64,000 nt of DNA from Adineta steineri (GCA_905250115.1 CAJNOI010000027.1:205479-269478); one strand, 5' to 3'. Numbered from the stretch's first letter, positions 1 through 13,520 are shown. A program made the numbers and translations. The notes: generated by a model from the sequence alone, not told the origin.

Positions 1-847
1 TATGAGTGTATGCATCACGTTCAAGAACAGCTGTATGTAAATATGGTACTCTATCAGATTGATGAACAAACTCGTTTGAATCAAATGGCAGTCGTAATGC
101 AATAGTTGTAAAAATTTCTGTTGATGATGCATGACCAACGATAAGAATAGTTGAACGTTGTTTTCGAGTCTGACTATGACGATGTTCGATTGCATCAAAA
201 AGATTTCGAGTTCGCATATAATAACCATTTTCATTTTCACTAGTATTTAGATAGTTATTAATACGATGATATCTTGGATCAATATTATAACCAGATTTTC
301 TCCATTCACCACTCGACATAAATGGACTCACTCGATCAAGTAAAACTAATCCAGTATTCCAATTCATCGGTTCAAATAAATAAGGTTCAAGACGAATAGG
401 TACATTACTACGATTCATACCTTTCAATATTGCATTGGCTGTAAGAATACTACGCGATGCAGGTGATGAGTAACAGTAATCTACTGTAGCACCTACTTGA
501 CTTAATTGCTGTCCTTTAGCCATAGATTGTTGTTCACCTAAACGTGTTATAGGTGGATCAAATACATAAAGTAGAGTATTTGAACGTATTGGTAATTTTT
601 GAGGTAATGCTGGATGTCTATACGCTTGTGGAGGTGCTGATGGGACACCACCAAAAACTTTTTCATACCAATCCTGACCAAGAATTTGATCAACACGTTC
701 AGCATGTCGAAGAATAATTAAACGAAGATCATAATTAGATTGTGTTCTATGAGAAAGAACTCCACGATCATATCTTTTAAAAAATCTTCTTTTTCTATGA
801 TAACGTTTCTCATCTTTCGAATGAGGCGCAGAATTAAAGTCTAACAT
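1..847 (-). CDS. Histidine phosphatase superfamily protein, UBASH3/TULA-like (3' end outside window)
   Basis: An open frame of 282 codons runs from an ATG at 845-847 off the left edge with no intron, so the C-terminus is missing. Three hallmarks of the phosphoglycerate-mutase-like fold are readable in order: LRHAERVD near residue 45-52 (first catalytic His in an RHxE motif), SSPASRSILTA near residue 120 (phosphate-binding Arg), and GHASSTE near residue 245 (second catalytic His). The RHAERVD form resembles the UBASH3/TULA and ecdysteroid-phosphate phosphatase branch rather than glycolytic mutase. No UBA or SH3 domain precedes it; the N-terminus is a short basic stretch (KRYHRKRRFFKRY). The superfamily call is strong; the substrate (phosphotyrosine or a small phosphate ester) cannot be told. 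An AT-rich spacer separates it from the guanylate cyclase gene on the same strand. Confidence 0.8.
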   Translation of the reverse strand, partial: MLDFNSAPHSKDEKRYHRKRRFFKRYDRGVLSHRTQSNYDLRLIILRHAERVDQILGQDWYEKVFGGVPSAPPQAYRHPALPQKLPIRSNTLLYVFDPPITRLGEQQSMAKGQQLSQVGATVDYCYSSPASRSILTANAILKGMNRSNVPIRLEPYLFEPMNWNTGLVLLDRVSPFMSSGEWRKSGYNIDPRYHRINNYLNTSENENGYYMRTRNLFDAIEHRHSQTRKQRSTILIVGHASSTEIFTTIALRLPFDSNEFVHQSDRVPYLHTAVLERDAYTH

Positions 848-1744
848 TTAAATAAATATTTCAATATGTTATATACAATGTTATTTTTAAAAAGAAAATG
901 CGCATAAGACTATATATAAAGGTGATCGATCATGCGTGCTAGATAAATAGTGCAACGTGTATATATATAATTTTTTTACTCATGACAATTACTAATAACG
1001 AAAAAGGAAAATATTATTGCATTTTAATAAATAGTAGAAACTTTGTATTTTTTTTAATAACTTATAAATAATGATTCAGGAAAAAGATAAAGGACAATAA
1101 GAACGAATATTGGATGATGTTATTTTTTTTTATAAATATTAATAGAAAAGAAAATCTAAATTTCACTGATGCATATCAATTAATTGATTCGTTTATGGAG
1201 GTATATACAGAGGCAGTAATGTTGTTGTTGTTGTCGTCAATATACGTACCTATATATTCATAAAAAAAGGAGCTGACATGATAGCAACAAAAACATGTGA
1301 AAACGTGTTATTAATATAGTGAAATTATAATTATAATAAAAATAACGTTTTCTTTAATTATAAATACGAAGATTTATTTCTAAATAATATTTCAAATTTT
1401 TATCTACATAATATATGTATAACATAATCTATGTCATGTGACGCGATGAATGTTTTGGAAAAATACGATGTCCTTGATAAAATCAGATTAGGCCATGAAT
1501 GGTTAAAAAAAAAATTACCGTTTTTTTTCTTCTATAGATATATATTTAAATAGTTTCTTTTTTCCTTGATCTATATTAGACCTGTAATCGAAAAAAAAAT
1601 AGCAATTTAATATAACATATTTTTACGTATTATAAATTAGTATAAATATAATATTTTCATCGAATATATTTATTTTGACAAGGAATTAATTACAACATAA
1701 ACTAATATGTATAAAGTGTTTTCATTTGTTTTTTGTTTGTTTGT
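848..1744. other. Non-coding spacer
   Basis: AT-rich sequence between the phosphatase start and the guanylate cyclase stop. It has homopolymer A/T runs and a short GTT microsatellite near 1220. I see no coding exon, RNA gene or transposon ends here. It should contain the phosphatase promoter and the cyclase 3' UTR. Confidence 0.5.
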
Positions 1745-4665
1745 TTACATGCCAAATGGTTCGATTCCAATTTTATGACCACTAAACGGACATTGACTAC
1801 CAGAGAGTGATGGTCGTTTATTAATGTTACTTTTAACTGGTGTTCGTGGTACTGGTGCTAAATGACCATTCGGAGATGTATCAGCAAAAGATCGTGGTGC
1901 ATTATTTTCAGCTTTAGTTGTTTGTTGATAACTAAGTCCACTAGGTTCTTCATCGTCTATATCATATTGATCTTGGTCAATAAGAGATGTATAAGCTGGT
2001 GTTGGACCAATTAACCAATATGTTTCACTTGTACCTTTACCCTACAATACTATTTGAATATACATAATAATAAAAAAATTTTATTACTTTTAATTCTGTT
2101 TTTCCTCTGTGTTGTGTTTCAAAATATTGTGAATCTCTTAAAAGTGCATATGACGTATCACTTATATGAACTCGACCTGGCTGTAAAATATTTAAAAAAC
2201 ATCAACATTTTTCTTTACATTTCTAATATTATCTTACCTCTCCTGTTGTTGTTATTCGACTAGCCTGAAATAGTGAAAAGCAAACTTAAACGTTTTCTAC
2301 TTAATTATACATCTCAATATCTTACCGTATTAATTGTGTCACCAAATAAACAATACTGGTAATTTTTTGCACCAACTATTCCACCAACAGCTGGACCCGA
2401 ATGAAAACCTATTCAATTTTTAAGATATATAAAACAAAAAACAGGAAGAAAATTTTTTTTACCAAATTTAACTCGAAATGGTTGTTTTGTAACCGGATTT
2501 ATAACTCGTTTAGAACTTTTTACTAATTCTAGTGCAAGACCGCAAACAATTTCTGCATGATTAAGACCTAATGGATTTTTCATCTCGTTGGCTAAATCAT
2601 CTGCTATCGAAAGACTATACGTTGTTGACTGACTCTAGTAAAAGATAAAACAGGAAATATGTTAAAATTGATTTCCTATAATAAAAAAATGTCTACGGTA
2701 GTAGATTCACGTCGGTGTGGTTGTATGGATCGATCTTGTATACCGGCAACAGCCATATAAGATGAATCAGCTTTTGTTTCAACTTTAAATACATCAAAAT
2801 GTTCAGAACATTGATCAAATGCATTAACTGTCGCATTAATTGATTCAACAATTTGTTGTGGATCTAATTTTTGTATAACATCTTTAAAATCAATTGAATA
2901 TGCAAATAGAACGGTTAATAATTTATGAGACTAAAATAAAATTTTAGAAAATTATTCATAATTTATTATTCATTTTTTTCTATTACTTCACATATTGAAT
3001 TAGCTAAAACACCTTCTTGTAACATTTGTGCAATATGTCTTGGCATCATAGAATATAAAAGACGTCGACCTTTACTACGCCATTCTTGTAATTCTAATTT
3101 TGAACTTTGTAATTTTGTTATCCATGCATGTTGTTTATCAATAGCAGCTTGTAATGATCGAGCATGTTGCATTCCAGCAATAAGTATTTCACTACTACCA
3201 TCATAAAAATTTAAATCATGTAAAAATAAACCAACAGACAACATTTCTTCTGTTGTTGTTAATCTAAATTTTGCGAAAATAGATTTTTATAGATGTATTA
3301 TATTAAAATTAAAAACATACACTGGATGACAAAGAAAAACTATCATATTCCAAGCTTCCATTAATTTCATTTGTCCTTTAAGACGTATTTGAGGATTACC
3401 TGAACCACTTTTTTTCATATTCTTTGATTGACTTGGACGAAGAGGAATTCTACTTTCGATAACAAATACAATATGTCGACCATATGAAAGTACCTGAGAA
3501 AATGAATTTTTTTTTCATAATATAAATAAAATATCGAAGACAAACTCTGTTCCATTCAAGTAATATATCTGGTCGAATAAGACGAAATACATCTTCTAAA
3601 TGACGACCAATTAATAATGTATCAGATGGAAAAACATTTTTTATTGAATGTCCCAAATGACATATTCGCATTTGTGGATCAAGTAAAATGCCAAATGGAA
3701 ATACCTAGAATAAAAAATTTCATTCTATTATATAATAAATTTAAAAATAACTCTTCTGTCATGTTAAAGAACTCTTATCGTCATAACATGCATACATATT
3801 CCTGTTTATGAATAACCTCCCACAGATATACAAATGGAATATATATAGTTATTTTTACTTTAAAAAATGTAGTACTCGTCACATCAGGTAATTTTGGACC
3901 TTGCATTAAACGTCTTTCCATTGAACGTGCCATAAAATTATTGAAATCCACACGAAAAATAATATGAGTATCTAAAATAATAATAAAATTTGTTTGGGTT
4001 TTATGTTAAATACAAAAAAAACAAGTTTTTTACATTCATTTGATGAGATATCATCTTGAATACGAACAAATATATCTTCTTTAAAAAATCTTGTTGAGCA
4101 TTCTTTTAATTGTCCAACAATATATCGTTGAAAACCTCGACGTTTTGATCTAAGTAAGAAAAAAACAATCAATTATTTTATTTCAATATATTTTTCTTAA
4201 ATTACTTATAATGTAGAATGGCACCATTATCATCTTCGTCTGTAACATGAAATAATGGTGATTTCATTTTTGGAAAACTAAATCTAGTTGAATCGTGTAA
4301 TTGATCAATTGAATGAAGAAAATCTCGAAAATGTCGTCCAGCAACACGTAATATTTTATCATAACCATAATTTGTAAAAAATTTTACAAAACATTCACCA
4401 AAAAATTGCATATATAAATCAGGGCCGCCTTCATGTAAAATTTCTGCTAAACCTAAATAGAAATGTTGTTTTATAGAATACTTCTATTGACATATAATAT
4501 CTTACATTCTGCAATTTTCTCAATTAATGTTTCATCATAACGACCAAGTGTCGTAAATGATTCATGTTCAAAATTTAACTCCTGTACTATTCTTTTCCAT
4601 ATTGCTTGTCCATATACTTCACAAACACCATATCGAGCACTTTCAAGTAAAATTCCGTAGATCAT
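1745..4665 (-). CDS. Atypical soluble guanylate cyclase subunit (beta-like, Gyc88E/gcy-31 type), proximal first exon
   Basis: Thirteen coding exons join in frame to 716 codons: 4506-4665, 4206-4452, 4034-4149, 3859-3971, 3546-3704, 3321-3493, 2987-3263, 2697-2930, 2463-2634, 2326-2408, 2238-2264, 2088-2180 and 1745-2041. The protein has an H-NOX haem domain starting MIYGILLES, with the proximal His in QLHDSTRF and the haem-propionate motif YKSKR (YxSxR). An HNOBA domain follows (LKGQM, then [16 protein letters not shown]), then a signalling helix and a class III cyclase domain. [13 protein letters not shown] resembles the oxygen-sensing atypical sGCs of invertebrates. In the catalytic domain the usual F-S-D-I metal Asp is replaced (LFAYSIDF), while KVET and [12 protein letters not shown] are kept. 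This pattern fits a beta-type partner of a heterodimer. Exon 2238-2264 is a 27-nt microexon. The tail after [10 protein letters not shown] is about 85 residues of low complexity. Confidence 0.9.
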
Positions 4666-4892
4666 CTTTGATTCTAATTTTATGATTTTTCTGCATATTT
4701 ATATATTAGAGTGCTAGCGGATGTACATTCTATGATCCTAATGATATTTCCTCTCTTTCAATACACATGAACAGGTAATTCATTCTTGTTTTTTTGACCT
4801 ACTTGAAAGTTCCTATTTAGGAAAAACAGAGTAAGAGGACTCAGATGACCTTGTACAGAGAATAACGTTCAAAAGAAAAAATCAATTCATAC

Positions 4893-5055
4893 CTTCAGCA
4901 ATTGCAATCATAAGTCTATCTTCATAAAGATCGAAAAGATTCAAATTAGATAAAGAGAATTGCACATATTCTTCAACTTGGTGTAAAAGAATCTTATCAT
5001 ATTTTTCCAAAATAAATAAATCAACTATACTCTGTAGTAAAATACCATAAACCAT
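4893..5055 (-). CDS. Second (distal) candidate first exon of the sGC gene
   Basis: An ATG at 5053-5055 opens 54 codons plus one base, without a stop, to a good donor (G|GTATGA at 4893/4892). The peptide begins MVYGILLQS and ends MIAIAEG. It is clearly related to the proximal first exon (MIYGILLES ... EKIAEC) in length, start motif and end. Both exons end in phase 1, so either can be joined to the exon at 4452-4206: proximal gives IAEC-LAEI, distal gives IAEG-LAEI. Between start and end the two differ a great deal; the distal one lacks the Trp that follows the YG motif. Interpretation: alternative first exons encoding the N-terminal helices of the H-NOX domain, each probably with its own promoter (proximal one within 4666-4892). 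A decaying exon duplicate is the alternative. Confidence 0.65.
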
Positions 5056-5387
5056 GATTTAATAAAGTTGTTATTTTTTTTTTCCTTATTATTTATAGGC
5101 AAGAATGTAATATATAGAAGAGAAAATTAATTAAATTTTCTTTTCTGTCATAAAGCGGATTGTCCCTTGGAGACAACTTCTCATCTTTCTTTAACAGTGT
5201 CATGTGAAGATTCTGAAATGACATGATGTATATGCGTTCAAATAAGAACTTTATTTATATAATAGAAAGTATAGAATCAAAGAAATCTATCGATATAATT
5301 ATATTGAAAGTGTAGAAAAAAAGAAAAATTAGTTCTTTTTTTTTTGAAATGATTTGTTTCTTTCAATATTCATTTTTGTTTTTGTTT

Positions 5388-6525
5388 TTAAATAAAATGC
5401 CATTCAACATTAGCTTGTCCAGTACCAAGTTCACCGTTAATAGCAAGAAAAGCTTCTTCATTTAAAGCAAGATCACCTGGGAATGAAAAAAAATATTTTA
5501 ATGAAATAAATAAAAATTTTATTTTATTGTATACCTTCACGACATTGTGGACATCGATCAACAAATCGAACAACGATTTCACCTTGGGGACCTCGTACTA
5601 AAGCTTTCTTTTGACAAATTGGATTGTTACTTGGAATACCATCAACAGTGTATGGATCAAATTGTGCTTGATTGAGAGCAGCAATATAAATTTTTTGATC
5701 TTCTTCATCTAATGAACGTGCACGTTCAATACCACATGTTGAATAATCTGAACCAACTTGAGTTTCATTATAATATGTTGCTTGACCTTGAAATTCACCT
5801 TCAATTGGAGCTGGTTTACTTTCAGTTAATGATTTTTGTAATGCACAATAACCAGCACCTGAACCACAACTATATAGATATACTAAAACTGTATTATGCA
5901 CTTTAAAGATATTAATAACATACTATCCATATCGTGTACAACAAAGTCCACTACCACATGCTGTATAACCACAGTTACCGTAAGCTACAACACCGCAGTG
6001 AGAAGCTGAATTTCCACAACTATAGATAATAAAAGAATCTCTTAGAATAACATTTTTTCTCTATTCAAAATTTTCCTACTATCCATATTGTGAGCAACAT
6101 GTCCCAGCTGGACAACCAGTTACTCGGCAATTAGCAACAGTTGGAGCAGGTGCAATAGCACCACCACAATATGCAGCTGTAGCACCACAACTAGTTTATT
6201 AGAAATGATTCTTTTAAAGAATTTATTTGAGAAATATATAGTACTTACTAGCCATATGGTGAACAACAATAACCTGCTTGACAACCTACTATACGACAAT
6301 CACGGTTAGGATAGACAGCAGCGGTTACAGCACCACAAAATCCTGTGCCTGTTCCACAAAAACCAAATGCAGAACAACAGAGACCAGCTCCACATCGATT
6401 TCCAACCAAACAATTTCCAGCTAGGTAACAAGAAACAATTATATCATCATCATCGATAACTTGTTTCTATAAAACTTACCAACACTGCTCACAAGTGAGA
6501 ATACTAATAAACTAACAGCAATCAT
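5388..6525 (-). CDS. Secreted protein with tandem hevein-type chitin-binding domains and a C-terminal DPBB (barwin/expansin-like) domain
   Basis: Six exons (6480-6525, 6249-6420, 6080-6190, 5924-6019, 5535-5869, 5388-5476) join to 282 residues. The first exon is a signal peptide (MIAVSLLVFSLVSSVG). Next come several ChtBD1/hevein-like modules, read from patterns such as CGAGLCCSAFGFCG, GYCCSPYGYCG, TCCSQYGYCG and GLCCTRYGYCG. The last about 110 residues form a double-psi beta-barrel: YYNETQVGSDYSTCG, VRFVDRCPQCREGDLAL, and a final VEWHFI, as in fungal and plant DPBB proteins. Hevein plus barwin is the layout of plant PR-4 proteins, and fungi have related combinations. Every hevein module is cut by an intron at the same place, inside the final Tyr codon of YGY (phase 2). 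Likely extracellular binding of chitin or other polysaccharides. DPBB catalytic activity cannot be inferred. Foreign origin is possible but unproven. Confidence 0.88.
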
Positions 6526-7079
6526 GATAGTGTTTAGTCTATGTTGTGTTTGAATGTAAAATGAAAATGTTATTTAATAATATAAAGATACACGCCGTTT
6601 TAACCATTTCTTATGCTCACACAGAACTCTATAATCTATAGACAAATATTCGTGTATTAACACGTATAGGAAAAGAACATAATCAGTGTCCTTGACGTCT
6701 GCTTATTGTCTGACATTTTTTGTTTTAGACAAAAATTTAAGAGAATATTATCGAAGGTTAACATGTATATTGTACAAGTTCGAACCTGACTTTTTTAGTA
6801 TTTAAATTAGAATCTAACTTCTTATAATCATAGAAGAAAAACAACAAAAACGTGAATAGATTATATCAAACGATGTGTCTAATCCAAGTTACATTGTAAG
6901 ACTTACAATTTTATTCATGATATAGATAAGACTTGTTACTTTATTATTCGATCAAAAGTTATTGAGTGTGATTCAATTATCAATCAGTTCATTTTCATCT
7001 CATTAGATAGAAAAATCATGAATTTTAATATGTATATGTATAAACAAAAACAAAAATGATATAATCTTTTCTTTTATTA
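6526..7079. other. Non-coding spacer
   Basis: AT-rich spacer between the chitin-binding gene start and the stop of the RS-domain gene. No coding exon or repeat recognised. Confidence 0.5.
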
Positions 7080-8969
7080 TTATTCATTATCACATAAACA
7101 ATCTTCGATATCATCTAATGAAAAAGCTGAATCTTGTATTGATGAATACAATGCTTTAAGTAATTGTTCACTTTTTGGTCCAGCTAAGAAAACTCCACGT
7201 TGTATACCTGCTGCATCATAACATTTTAATGGTGCCCATTGAAGAAGACGTCTTTAAATAGATAAAAAAAACATTGTTCTTTTTATAAATAAAATATGTT
7301 ACTAATTAAAAAAACATACGTAATAGCTCGACATTCAGGACAATTATCTGAACGTGATGTAAATGTATTAGTAGCTGTTGTTTGAAGTGGTGGAATACTT
7401 GAAGATAAAGTATCATTTTGAGTTGAATTGTTAAGTAAAGAATTCGGTGACATTAGTGATGTTGGTTGTTGTTGCTGTTGTATATTTGCTGATACTGGAA
7501 CTTGTTGAAATGATAAAGATTGATCATTTAATGGATGAGAATGATGTAATGAAGATGTAATTGGAGGTGGAGGTAAAGGTATAGTTGGAGCAAATGTTGG
7601 AATAATATTAGTTGTCGTAGAAGGAACTGACGAAAACATAGGTTGAATATTAGGTTGTTGCGAAGATGATTGATTTGTGACTGATGTTGAACCCATCTGC
7701 TTAGAAGGAGATAATGGTGTTGTTGTTGTTGAAACTGGACGTGAAGGTATCTGACGATCACTACAAGAAAATATTTATCAAAATTTATCTACAAAATAGA
7801 AAAAAGTTTTTAACTAGTTGAAATGAAATAAGGAAAAATTGTATTAATATTCTTACAAATATTGTCGATCAGTTGATCGACGTTCTATAAATAATCTATT
7901 AATAATCATTTATTCAAAAAAAACAATCTTTGATTTACTATTTGAACTTCCTCGACGACTTCGACTGTGACCTAATGAATGAATTATATAAATTTTGAAT
8001 AATATTTTTTTATAACTTTCTCACGTTGACTTGAACGAGACCGGCGACTTCCTCTTTCACTTGATCGGCTTTCTATGAATTGTATTATTTTATGGTAAGA
8101 ATTACCTAGAAATAACCCACTTACTACGTCCTCGACTATGAGCTCGTTGATGTTCTCGTCTTGAACTGCGAGACGATCGACGACTTGAACGTAAGCTACG
8201 ATCATGTGATTGACTCGCTAAGAATAAAATTATAGCACGTCAAATGTGTACTTCATTCTATTTCTATATTACTTCGTCCACGACTTGAACGTCGACTTTG
8301 TCGAGATAGACGAGATCCTCTCGATCTACTGCGACTTGCTATAATTTAAATAGATGGAAGAATACAACAATAAAAAGAAAATATGTCGATTAATACATTT
8401 TGAACGACGGTCATGACTTTTCGACATTCTTCTTTGATGTTTCTTTGTGTGTTTATGATGTAGAAAGTCTATCATAATTGAAAAAGACAAAAAAATATTT
8501 TTCTTTTATACGTAAACAATTGAATAATTGATTATATTTTGATACTAAATAACTCACGTTTATGATAATTATGTTCTTTTCGATATTGTCTTTCTCTTTT
8601 ACCAAAATCATTTTCATGTAACACTATCGGATGATATAAGACACATCCACCATAGGACTGTTGAAAATGTGGTGGTACGATTGATACCGAATCTTTATAT
8701 ATATTTTCATCATAATTATTCAAATGAGGTGTGATAAAAGTTTTCATTTTTTTTCGATTAAATTGATTTCTATCTAAATGTGGTGTTTGTTCACACATGC
8801 CTGTTTGATTAATATGGTTAATGAGTTGAGAAAGATGACATAGAGTTTGAACAAGATTTTCACTGTCATCAATCGACATAGGACTCTGTTGTTGACTTGA
8901 TAAATCAATTGCTCTATAAAGTTCTTCCAATAAATGCAAAGCTGATTCTGCTGTATATTGAATCGACAT
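7080..8969 (-). CDS. Arg/Ser-rich (RS domain) nuclear-type protein, family not recognised
   Basis: Nine exons join to 454 residues: 8558-8969, 8397-8468, 8273-8338, 8125-8217, 8025-8072, 7939-7971, 7857-7884, 7320-7760 and 7080-7251. The N-terminal 137 residues (MSIQYTAESALHLLEELYRA...) are mostly helical and polar. Exons 2-7 encode an RS domain of about 110 residues with many SR, RS and RRSS units, typical of splicing-associated proteins. A long Gln/Pro/Ser/Thr-rich linker follows, with a QQQQQ run and PLPPPPI. The C-terminal 60 residues look folded: CPECRAITRLLQWAPLKCYD, then GVFLAGPKSEQLLKALYSSIQDSAF and an acidic end. I do not recognise this C-terminal module. Exons 2-6 are 72, 66, 93, 48 and 33 nt, all multiples of three, and all join in phase 1. 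A role in pre-mRNA processing is suggested only by the RS composition. Confidence 0.75.
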
Positions 8970-11873
8970 AATTCGAAATAATCAAAATAAAGAAAAAGAA
9001 CACTAATCGACGTATTGTAATGAAAAGAAGAAAAAAAAAACCTTTTTTTTGTATTACTATTATTTTTATTTCGACTAAATTTTAGTATGAGGCGCCAATC
9101 AAGCACGGGATCTTTTGTTTAGTGTTTCCTAATATTATTTACATTGTAACTTAGTTCAAAAAAACAATATTAATGACAAAACAATAATATCATACTATCA
9201 ACACCAATACTAAAGGCTTAATGCAATAGTAGTAGATAAGTGAATAATAATAATCGCATTGTTTTTCTTTTAGTTTCAAAAAAAACTTTCACATGTCGAA
9301 AAAAATAACTTTTTATATTGAATGATTTCTATTGCAAAAGTGATTATTAGGATTTAGGATTGTACATTATTTTGCTGATTTTTTTGTAATGAGAAAAACA
9401 ATATGTTACTATCGCAGTCAGTATTCTTCAACAGTAGGACGTTTTGTTGACATAGAGTAGCTTCGAATATATAGGCCTCACAAGATATATCTATATCTGT
9501 CCTATTATCTCTTATTTTCTTTCTGTTTGTTTCTCTCGTATTTTCCTTGTATTAATAATCGTACATATTCTTAATACCTCGATTCTATCTATGATTGATT
9601 CGATATGAAAATGGCACGTATAAAAGATAACAAGTTTAATTATTCATTATGAAACAAAAGTATCTAAACATATTATTCATTGGCTAAGTACAAATCATCC
9701 ACTAAATTTGTTAATAGTTCTCCGCCAATTATGCGCAAAACCTTTATTCCATCATCATCATCATCTCGATCTTATTCTAGGCTTAATGATCTTTCACCAA
9801 ATGTATATGCTATTACAATTATCATCTTTTTTGCTACATGGATATTTAAAAGAACAACGTATGTAAATAAATCTTTATACTAAAGTCCATTTAGGTTCAA
9901 TTTCATATATATAACATGTGACGCATTCTATTTATCTTTCTTGAACAAAAAATAAGAATATGATTTCGATTGAATCTATATTGATTTTTTGCTAACTAAA
10001 CAAGCAAATCACATTGTATTTGTTTGTTTACTTTTAATTATACTTCGTTCATAAAATATTTCTTATTTATTTTTTACATACATGTAACCTTAGAGAGTAT
10101 TCAAACAAAAAAAAAGAAGTTCGACATAGGTACATTAAATAATAAATTATTATCATTACCATTAATCAAAATATATTTTATTATTATTACACATATATAT
10201 AATTCGCTATCAATTACGATCAAGATGACGTATATTTTATGGTTGATCGATTTTTTTCTTCATCAGTATATAGGTTCTTGATTGATATTCAGTAGAGACA
10301 TTTCGAAGTGATTTTAACATTTATTTGATCAAAATATTTTTTTGTTTTGGAAAAGCAAATCATGATATCGATCGATAGTAACAATGTTAATACGAAGAAA
10401 AAGTAGGTTCAACAATAATTTGTTATTATTAAAGACATTATTCTCTATATCGTGACAACAGAAAACAATTTAGTTTATTAAATTATGTTCTGGTAGAAAC
10501 GCCCTTAACGTACCTTTATTTTGTTTTTCCTTTTGAAAAGTACATTGTTCACCAGACTAGATTTATACGATGAATCAAATGATTACTAGCCTATATATAA
10601 AATATTCCCTACTATCTGTCTCATTCTATGTGTACATGTGTCGATTCTTTATTTTTTCTTTCAAATGTTATTGTATAGGTACGCAAATAGTAGAAATAGT
10701 ATTCTCTTTTCTTTCTTCTTCTAAATTTTGTTCGACAAAAGATGATATATATAGATATATAGATACATAATGTATGAAAGTAATTCTTTACTTTGACATA
10801 TTTATGTTCATAGATGAATAATGAAAGACAACTTGTGATAGTTTATCATACAGGTAAATAAATAAATTTCATAGGAATTAGATTTAAATAAATGAGATAA
10901 AGAAGAAAATCTGACGTCAGTATCTTATTAGATAAGATGAATATATAATTGAGACCGATAAGATGATTGGAATATATGATGAAAAGACTATTGAAGTAGA
11001 AATATAAAACGACGTCATGATTATCATTCTTTTTTAATGCGTGAATGAATAAAAGTAAAGTAATGTCTTATTCATTCTTCGAGATTGCTGTTCATTATAT
11101 GTGAAATAATGGCATTCCACGAGAATACCTTTTTCTTTTCTCTTTTTTTTTCCATTTACTCTCTTGTTCTCGTAACTCACGTCATGACTTTCCTCTAATA
11201 CGAAACAACAACAATAACAATTAGAAGAACAAAGGTATTTTTAAACTATTGTATAAAAACATTGCTTGACGAACATTTTACCTCTGTGTTTTCTTTCAAT
11301 TTCACCTCTTAGATTGTTTCTTCTTGTTCGACACTTTAAACGACACGATCTTTTTCCTTTCTTTTTTCTTTTAAGAGAAGTGCTAGAATCTATGAGTTCA
11401 TTAGAAAAACATACAAAAGAAAAGCTTTTCTCGACAACCGATGTGTATATACACTAGATTGATGGAAATATGAAAAAAAAGAAAAAAAAGCAGAATAAAA
11501 GCTTAAGTATTTAGTTGATGTTTAGTCTATGAAAAAAGGTCGAGAGAATTCTATTTTGAGAATATTAGAAAATGAGTATTTCTCGCTATATTTAGTCAAA
11601 TCTAATGCAATGATAAGCGTAGGATAATACATTTATCATAAAACGAAAATATTCTTTTAATAGATGCTATTCATAAAAATTTGTTACACACAAAATAATA
11701 ATAGATTTTCTCTTAAAAAGAAATTTACGTCGTCTAATATTTGACTCTATTCATTCAAATAGACAATTTTTCAGTTGTCATACTTCTACTTTCTAAAAAA
11801 ATTATTTTCAAGATTTCTAATTTTCTTTTGTAATTATTTTAGTGTAACGTATTTTATACGTAAAATCATTAAT
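8970..11873. other. Long intergenic stretch, possible small ORF only
   Basis: About 2.9 kb of AT-rich spacer between two divergently placed genes (RS gene on -, kinase on +), so both promoters should lie here. An ATG at 9731 opens a 50-codon frame to 9883 (starts MRKTFIPSSSSS; one hydrophobic segment AITIIIFFATWIF). It could be a small membrane protein or an isolated exon with a donor at GTATGT, but I find no supporting homology. Everything else looks like noise. Confidence 0.35.

Positions 11874-13520
<1,647 letters not shown>

Noticed and set aside
2054-2263. Plus-strand ORF of 69 codons, hydrophobic
   Set aside because: It is antisense to two sGC exons and their introns; the minus-strand exons have clear cyclase homology.
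9680-9883. 67-codon plus ORF as a full gene
   Set aside because: The frame opens with TTG; the first ATG is at 9731 leaving 50 codons, with no homology. Kept only as a remark in the spacer entry.
11775-11873. In-frame N-terminal extension of the PRKX-like kinase (MSYFYFLKK...)
   Set aside because: T-rich, hydrophobic low-complexity codons unlike the following Ser/Thr-rich region; the ATG at 11874 is the better start.
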